This document shows positions 57,513-64,000 of a stretch of 64,000 nt of DNA, in pieces (within the stretch, counting starts at the first letter, position 1; each line of letters begins with the position of its first letter). The stretch comes from Gautieria morchelliformis. Lineage: Eukaryota > Basidiomycota > Agaricomycetes > Gomphales > Gomphaceae. The notes beneath the pieces are model-generated. The model was not told the DNA's origin and searched no databases. It saw only the letters and a program-made list of their open reading frames with translations. A program made the translations under genes and the position numbers. Location of the stretch: NCBI GenBank assembly GCA_015179125.1, contig WHVA01000004.1, positions 588,508 to 652,507 of the forward strand, written 5' to 3'.

Positions 57513-58908
57513 ATGAAACCACTTTCGCAATACACCATCGTAGATATTATTTGGCCTTATGCACAACTCATTCGGTTCGACAAGGTGTGTAAAACAATGC
57601 ATCTGAATATTCACAGCGCCTGAGAAATACCGACAGCCCAGAGGCACCCTCTTGATTTTCTGGCCATTTGGTGAGCCCTTATATATCCAGTGCCAAGCTA
57701 CGCTAATAACACGGCCCCATCTGTGTCCAGCATACGGACTAACTCTGGCAGCTTATGCGGGCAAAACCAAACCCCTTGATTTCTTTTACTTGTTATTGAA
57801 TTTTATGCTGTGGGCTTTCCTAGTCAGGAGCACGGCATGCACCATTAATGATATCTTCGATCGAAATATTGATCGTCACGTCGGTGAGTATTGAGCATGG
57901 CGTGTTATTTATATAATGATATCCACACGCAGAGCGCACCAAGCTTCGACCAGTTGCGAGCGGACAGATCACAGTTCCCGCAGCCGTCGCTTTTTCACTC
58001 TTCCAGGCGCTGCTTTGCATTGCTCTGTTTTCACGAGTTAATACCCTCGCGTGAGTACTTGCGGCCCTCCCAGAAGTCTTTTTTACTATCACTGAACAAT
58101 GTCACTACAGGTATTATTATGGCCTTGGTTTTTTCCCACTGTGAGTTGGAACAGCTGTGTCAAAGAGCCCACCACTAATCGAGGTTAGGATAACGATTTA
58201 TCCGCTCATGAAGCGTGTAACGAACTGGCCTCAGGCATGGCTCGGTGTAGCTGTATGTCACATTTGATTTGCGGTGATATAATTTCTCATGGCATCATAG
58301 GCTAACTGGGGTGCGCTGGTTGCATGGATTGCTGTTCATGGCACCGTTAATCTTCATATCTGTCTTCCTCTGATGGTGGGCCTCTGGGGGTACGTGACAG
58401 GCCTGAATTATCTATTAGCTTTATTCATATCCAATCGGCTGGTTAATGCAGGTGGAGTATGCTCTATGGCATGTCATCATTTCATTTCGTTATGCAAAAT
58501 ACACTTATACTCCTCCTCGAAGACACTATCTATGCATGTCAAGACCAAAAGGATGATGCCAAGATCGGTGTTGGATCAACTGCGTTAGCGATGCAAAACT
58601 CACTTATTCCGTTTTTGAGTTGCTGTGCAATGGTTTTCATTGCCTCGTTGGCAGTGGTCGGGAAGAGCAACAACCACGGTCTCTCGTTTTTCATTTTAAC
58701 TGTTGGAGGAGCTGCGGTAGCTTTGTTCTGGCAGCTGCGATGCGTTGATCTGGCAAGTCCTACAAATTGCGCTCGTGCGTGATCTCTTGCTTTCTTTACT
58801 TCCTTCACTGACACCAAGTCAGAACACTTTAAAAACAATGCTAAACTAGGGTACTTGGTTTGGAGTGGCATGTTGATTGATTACGCTCTTCAGGTATTCC
58901 AATATTAG
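57513..58908 (+). CDS. UbiA-type aromatic prenyltransferase, 322 aa, 9 exons
   Basis: Exons 57513-57584, 57637-57670, 57731-57883, 57933-58050, 58111-58140, 58189-58252, 58301-58389, 58452-58774 and 58823-58908 sum to 969 nt and keep frame. UbiA enzymes are multi-pass membrane proteins that transfer a prenyl chain from its diphosphate to an aromatic ring, using two Asp-rich motifs that bind Mg-diphosphate. Both are present: NDIFDRNID (about 57848) with ERTKLRPVASG after it, and YACQDQKDD (about 58527) with KIGVGSTAL. Family blocks RFDK-PRGTLLIFWPF, YPLMKRVTNWPQAWLG and LGYLVWSGMLIDY are intact. Length is typical. It resembles 4-hydroxybenzoate polyprenyltransferase (COQ2) in motifs, but a COQ2 would normally have a mitochondrial presequence; none is evident from this start. 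Upstream in-frame codons are open for some residues, so the start is tentative. Confidence 0.92.
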
Positions 58909-60634
58909 CAGTCAGTAAGTTCATTCTGGATGAAAAATTGCATGTGGCTTTACTGGATACACAATTAATGGCTGCGCAGCTCTCGGGGGTATTTTTGATT
59001 GTCCTTCCACGGTACAAGCTCGCCATATGGGGTTACAGGGAAGGTTGAGGTTCTGTCAACCAGTCTTCATTGGTCTCTACCCCGTGCGAGGTATAGATGC
59101 CACAACTGGATACCGTTTCCGGGCTAGTCGTACCGAACTTACTACATCCGTTGATGCCGTTTCAGAACCACAATCTTCGCACGCGCCGCAACAAGACATG
59201 TGTGGGGCTGTCTCAGGCTGATGAGAAGCATGGGAGTTAAGCAGCCGAAGCCTCATTCGAACCGGTTGTTGAAAATCATCGAGTGACAAGAATATAGAGC
59301 TGCAAGAAATGCATGAACATAAGGATCGCCCTCACCCGCTGCATCACGACAATCTCAAAATACGCACCCCACACCTACCTCTCCGCCCCAATCTCATCGC
59401 TTCCATGCGCCCCACTGTGACTCAAACCGCTTCCGCCGATCTCTCACCCCCCTGCCTCATTATCCGCCCTTCCTGACCAGGTTCAGCATGCCCTCGCACC
59501 TCCTCCGCCAACACTGTCACACTTTTCCCCTCCCCGTCCAGCGCAGCCCCCCTCTGCCAATAGCCAGCAGTGTGGTGAGACAACGCGGTTATCCCGAAAC
59601 GGACATGGGCAAGCGCCCTACGATATTGCAACGTGACGAGACGCTGCATCGGACCAGGTAGGAGGACGCGAATATCGCGACTCCCCTACCGCCTTGTGTA
59701 CAGGCTACGTGTCATGTCCCGGACTTCCACCTCTGTTCGCATCACAACTACCTTAAGCTCGTGCTTGCGTACTACCACTAGCTGAGACTTCGAGCGGTGC
59801 ATTCGACTCACCCATATCCGCCTAAGTAACGTGTTCGTCGCCCCACACTTACGCCGGTCTCGAAATCGTATTCTCGCCGCTGACAGGATTCAGCGGGAGC
59901 TGGAAGGATTTGTGAGAAGGGAAACGGGGTAACGCGAGAGGGCGTACTTATGTCTACAAGGGAACCAGGTGTGACGATGTGACCGTCACTGACAAGTTCT
60001 CCAGGTTCAGGGCGATCATATATCTCCACACCAATTTATTCTAGCTTCTTGCGTCATTGCGATGCGTGAGAAGTTACGCGAGCGTGAGGGGTGCGTCGGA
60101 GTCTGAAGCGTCGGAGTGGGGATATATGACTCCACAAGTTCATCGTTGGAACTTCAGCTAGACAGACTAAGTTCTAATATAAAATGTCGGCACTAGAGTC
60201 AAGGCATACAAGGAACGTCCATTTCAGCTTCCTCAAGACATCTGTACTAGGAAGTGGTGCCTCTGAATCAACCAAATACGAGCGCCAAGGGCTTCAAGCG
60301 CATATATTGGCACTGATGTATATATATAATCTTGAGATCTTGATATATTGTGGTGTCCGTTCCCTCCTCGCCGCACTTGCCCTTTCCATGTTGACATGTT
60401 GATTGAAAAACGAATCACGTCGGCGCTCCCAAGGGCCAACTTCCAAGCTGAGTACCGCTGCCAACTCGAGAACCTTTCATCACATGATGGATCAAACTCA
60501 ATTAAGCACCGAAGCGCTCTCCGAGTCGGGCGATCAATTATTACGCAAAGCTTAGCCTTTGTTGCTTATAATTCGGCGTGCTCGACACCCTGTTCCTAAA
60601 GTTGTCAAACCGCACACGAGTACACTGTAGTCAA
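58909..60634. other. No gene resolved
   Basis: Short overlapping frames only. A sequence CGGAGTGGGGATATATGACTCC near 60112 resembles the right end of the possible MITE at 48.9 kb. TATA-rich sequence lies near 60300-60345. Confidence 0.4.
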
Positions 60635-62399
60635 ATGGATGAATCTCTCGCTGACATATATGCTCACTCGTAAGTTCAGGGCGGTATCTGGAATTTGGTG
60701 GGCTTACACCAAGATAGATTGGTCACGAGATACTACAACCTCGCGTCATTTGTGATGATCGTCTATGATCATTCTCTTACGTTTGACCTAGAGGTCAAGA
60801 CAATTTGGAAGCAAAGTTGGTCACTACCGAAGGTGCTGTGGTTTGTCGTGAGCTTTACAAATTATTGGCTACGATATCCCCAGCTTAAGCATCAACTGAC
60901 AGTTCCGATACCTCAATCCCATCCATCAGATTGGTTCCGTATGTCCATGTCTTCTCCACAGTAAACCGACGCGACTGAAACAGCATTTTTGTGCAGATCC
61001 TAGGTAAGCTTTAACCATCGTCTATAAGCGCTATTCTCACCGCGGCGCAATGAGAACAGCGGACCACTTGGACAATTGGACATCTAGCTCATGTATGAAG
61101 TGGCTGTGGTTTCGTATCATCGTGGACGAGATCGTGGTTATTTCTACGTCTGGAATCCTGATACTTCGTGTTTGGCTTCTGTTTGAGAGAGGTGAGTTAC
61201 GTGGTGATTATTTGTGCTGCTGGCACGCTATCATGAACCTCTCACAGCTCGATGGACATTAATGGTCTTGGCTTCCGCGCTTCTAGGGCAGATTGGTGTT
61301 ACGATCGTAAGCCCAGTATATTCATATCTAATGCATATTTTATGCTTAAATTAGGCGATAGTGGGCTTGGCAGGCAGTCACAGTCGCTCCTTTGACGCTA
61401 CCAGGTTAGTCGACCGCTTTTTATTTCCTTTATTTTCCTGCGCCACAACCCCTAGCTAGGTGAAAATCTATTTATCGGTTGCTCCCCCGCCCCCAAATCC
61501 CGGGACAGAACAGGACGTGAGCTATCGCCATTTCTGTTTCTTTCCGAAATGCTAAGACGGCCGTAGAGGTGGCATCACTGTACATTGGCTTTCTCGTCCT
61601 GGGTGATTATCTCTTACAAAGTTCCCTATTGTTTGCTTCCCGTTAAACACATGGCAACTTACAGACACTGTCATCTTCCTACTAACCGTCCTACGGCTCG
61701 TCGCTCCTTTTTCCAAACTATCACGAACTTCACCACTTGTGACCATGATGCTCCGCGATGGTAAGACGAGCCTTCATTCACTACTTTACTGTATTAGTCC
61801 AAATGTTGAGTGCATTATATAATCTATTAGGTGTCCTGTACATTCTTGTTATATTCGTCGCTAATCTTGCCAATGCTATATTAATCCAGGCGAGTTTCTT
61901 TCGTCGTAACTCACGGCAGCAGGTGCTGACATGCATCCGCACATAATTAGCTTCCCAGTGTTCCGGTACGATTTTATCTTGCCCCGATCGCCAGGGTCTG
62001 AATCTGATTGTCACCTGAATGCGTAACTTCTATGGGAGAGTAGTTGGACCTGAGGGCTCTGAATACTGAATTCACAGTAAAGTTGGTTCCTTCAGCAGAC
62101 TGTCTTTGTCCCACATCAATTGATTTTTTCACTGTAGTTTTGTCATAGTCATGGTGTCACGGTGAGGGATGACACGTACCGACGATGGCGGTCTTGTTAA
62201 CATTCGAATCAGCCTTTTCCTCAATCTTCGTGCCACTGCAGGACCGAATACTAGTCACCTCGTTGGTAACCTCGGAGAACCAGTCCAGTTCAGACACGGA
62301 AACATTGAAATCCAGGTGACAACAGATCGTGTTACATATGCTGACGATTGTCCAAGCAAAACAATCCCTCTGAAAGAGCTGCAGAGGCGGAAGGTTTGA
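60635..62399 (+). CDS. DUF6533 seven-helix membrane protein (paralogue 2)
   Basis: Exons: 60635-60669 (MDESLADIYAH), 60718-60847 (RYYNLASFVMIVYDHSLTF), 60903-60938 (FRYLNPIHQIGS), a 7-nt micro-exon 60997-61003, 61060-61191 (WLWFRIIVDEIVVISTSGIL), 61248-61306 (ARWTLMVLASALLGQIGVTI), one from about 61362 (WAWQAVTVAPL), then VASLYIGFLVL, DTVIFLLTVLRL to MLRDG (ending about 61762), GVLYILVIFVANLANAILIQ (from about 61830) and a C-terminal tail to 62399 (NLGEPVQFRHGNIEIQVTTD). Exon lengths 36, 7, 132 and 59 nt equal those of paralogue 1, and the first two exons together (165 nt) equal its single first exon. Membrane protein of unknown role; no broken codon seen in the parts I can read. Confidence 0.75.
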
Positions 62400-62639
62400 G
62401 ACTACACATAAGTCCTGTGTACAGGACGAGTTGTCTGTAACTCCAGTGCATTGTCATGAAATATTTACATATATATACATATATAAATATGACTCTCATC
62501 GACATGGCGCCTGTCCATGTCAATGACCCACACAAGTCATCCAAAGAGTGCCACATGGACAGCTCTCCTGGTGACCAGTACGTGTGTCTGCATGATGATA
62601 AACAGTCGCGCGAACTCTAATGTTTGAAAACGAAATGAA

Positions 62640-63345
62640 GTTGTGTGCCATTGCAGGCTAGTGGCACAGCTAGTAGTACTAGGGATCGATCAGCACCGTA
62701 CGGTAGGGCAACCAGTGTTTTGGTAGAAATCATAGACTGGTCTAGGGCTCTGGGCCATGAAAACAGACACATTGGGACAGTGTTTGATAGAAATCCTACA
62801 ACTACGTGGGCTACAGTAGACCACATGCGACGTGCTGGTAGGCGCCGCTACCAGAATTTCGGGTTTTCCTGATGAGAGCGGGACTTGGAGCTTTGGAGCT
62901 TGGAGACTGATCCGGCTGCCACCAAACCGCAAGGATGAAACCCTTTTGACGAAGGAGGCAGGAATCAAGCTCACGGATGCTGATTACGCTAATGCCGGGT
63001 CAATCAGCGGATATGCCGCAACGCCCGGAGGAGAGTTCATTACATAACATCACCTGGCTTTCGATCAAAAGACAGTGCACCATCCCGTTACCAACTGCGG
63101 GAGCCGAGAGGATGCCTCAAGACCTCCGGTTCAATTCTCAGCCGGCATCTATTTCGACAATCTGGGACTATCACACTTTCACATGACACTAGCTACCACG
63201 CAAGGACCAACATCGCTTACCATTTCGATCCACGAGACAGTGGCCTCTAACGAGGCTTCAAGCTTCACTTACTTACGACAGGTCAAAGGAAACTCAGTAT
63301 TTGTGTGGGGAATTGGGATTCATCGAAGTGCCAGGGTGTTAGGAT
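62640..63345 (+). pseudogene. Unidentified coding relic
   Basis: Open stretches at 62645-62872, 62832-63047 and 63075-63340 in different frames look coding (for example SAGIYFDNLGLSHFHMTLATT) but do not join into one model with confidence and match no family I know. Confidence 0.3.
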
Positions 63346-63839
63346 TAGTGTTCTGCAAAGCCCGGCTCGGCCTGGGCCGGGGCTCGTGAGTGGGCACATC
63401 GTTTGAGGGGATGCAATGCCAAACTACGTACTTTTAAGTAACTAGTTGTATTCTACATACTCAAATATTCCTTTGAAGTCACTCTTCCCCTCCATGAGCT
63501 CACAGCCACTGGAGAAGTCAATGAGATTGACAAGTGTCTAGACCACCTGAGGGACCTCCGGACCTTCCTTAATTAATTCCAGCCCATGTGAAGACGATGT
63601 GGCTGAATCCCATAGATCCTTCGTCTTGAGTCCGCATTCGGAGTGCGCTTGTTACCCGATAACCGGTGAGCGCTCGAGTAAGCGCTCGAGCTGTGGCTTG
63701 AGGGCTTGGCTCAGGCTCTCCAAAACTCAGGCTGAGCCCTAGCTCCCAGCCTCAGGATGGCTTTGGCCTGGCTCGGCCTGGCTTTTGGTGGCTCGCCTCT
63801 GGCTTAGCCGTGGCCCAAGCCAAGCTTTGCAGAACACTA
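63346..63839. mobile_element. hAT-like MITE, 494 bp
   Basis: Perfect 16-bp terminal inverted repeats TAGTGTTCTGCAAAGC (63346-63361 and 63824-63839). Fl anking 8-bp GTTAGGAT (63338-63345) and GTTGGGAT (63840-63847) differ at one base, fitting the 8-bp target duplication of hAT elements, and the end TAGTG fits hAT termini. The interior has no transposase frame and is made of GGCTCGGCCTGG-like and GCTCGAG repeats in both orientations, giving further internal pairing. Confidence 0.8.
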
Positions 63840-64000
63840 GTTGGGATCTGGAGATCCGGGCGGCACTTTGTGTTGCAGCGACGTTGTCACATGACGCGAT
63901 CAACTGCTTAGTCAGATGTCATGCTGTACAGTACCCTGAGTTCAGAGTGTAGAAGCCTCACTTACTTCTTCCTCCGAACTCAGGTAAGTAACTAGTCCCT

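Overview
The window looks like a transposon-rich stretch of a mushroom-forming basidiomycete (Agaricomycetes) genome. The genes that can be reconstructed have many introns of about 40-70 nt. Two families typical of this group are present: a FunK1-type fungal protein kinase and DUF6533 seven-helix membrane proteins. The LTR retroelements are of fungal Ty1/copia and Ty3/gypsy type. No rRNA, tRNA gene or CRISPR array was seen.

Positions 1-45.5 kb are mostly nested mobile elements, many with readable target-site duplications (TSDs). From left to right: a small two-exon hypothetical gene; a tRNA-derived SINE (2251-2680); three solo LTRs nested one inside the next (3021-6363); a degenerate copia element (7089-23902) that has taken a 1.06-kb insertion and a complete 9.15-kb Ty3 chromovirus (12317-21468); a tandem copia leader/gag stub; a relic region with LTRs starting TGTTTTGGAACC and a decayed gypsy integrase; a 656-bp solo LTR; a decayed FunK1 kinase; a decayed basidiomycete gene with a second SINE copy 4 bp upstream of its ATG; and a full-length, TSD-flanked, minus-strand copia element (37487-45487) that was itself hit by two LTRs, one of which carries a poly(A)-ended insertion.

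Positions 46.4-62.4 kb are the gene-bearing part. Three DUF6533 membrane-protein genes lie here. Two are close paralogues with matching exon lengths and a shared 7-nt micro-exon, and they bracket three intact enzyme genes: a cytochrome P450 (52204-54301, minus, 10 exons, 536 aa), an FAD-dependent aromatic hydroxylase-type monooxygenase (54891-56601, minus, 8 exons, 442 aa) and a UbiA-type aromatic prenyltransferase (57513-58908, plus, 9 exons, 322 aa). All three spliced models are in frame from ATG to stop and keep their catalytic motifs.

Together the three enzymes suggest a compact pathway that prenylates an aromatic acid or phenol (UbiA), hydroxylates the ring (FAD enzyme) and then oxidises it further (P450). 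The monooxygenase and prenyltransferase are divergently transcribed from a roughly 0.9-kb shared region. The product is unknown and no scaffold synthase is visible in the window. The right edge carries an unresolved relic and a hAT-like MITE (63346-63839). Splice models were drawn by eye from GT/GC-AG sites, reading frame and family motifs; no alignment or search was run.
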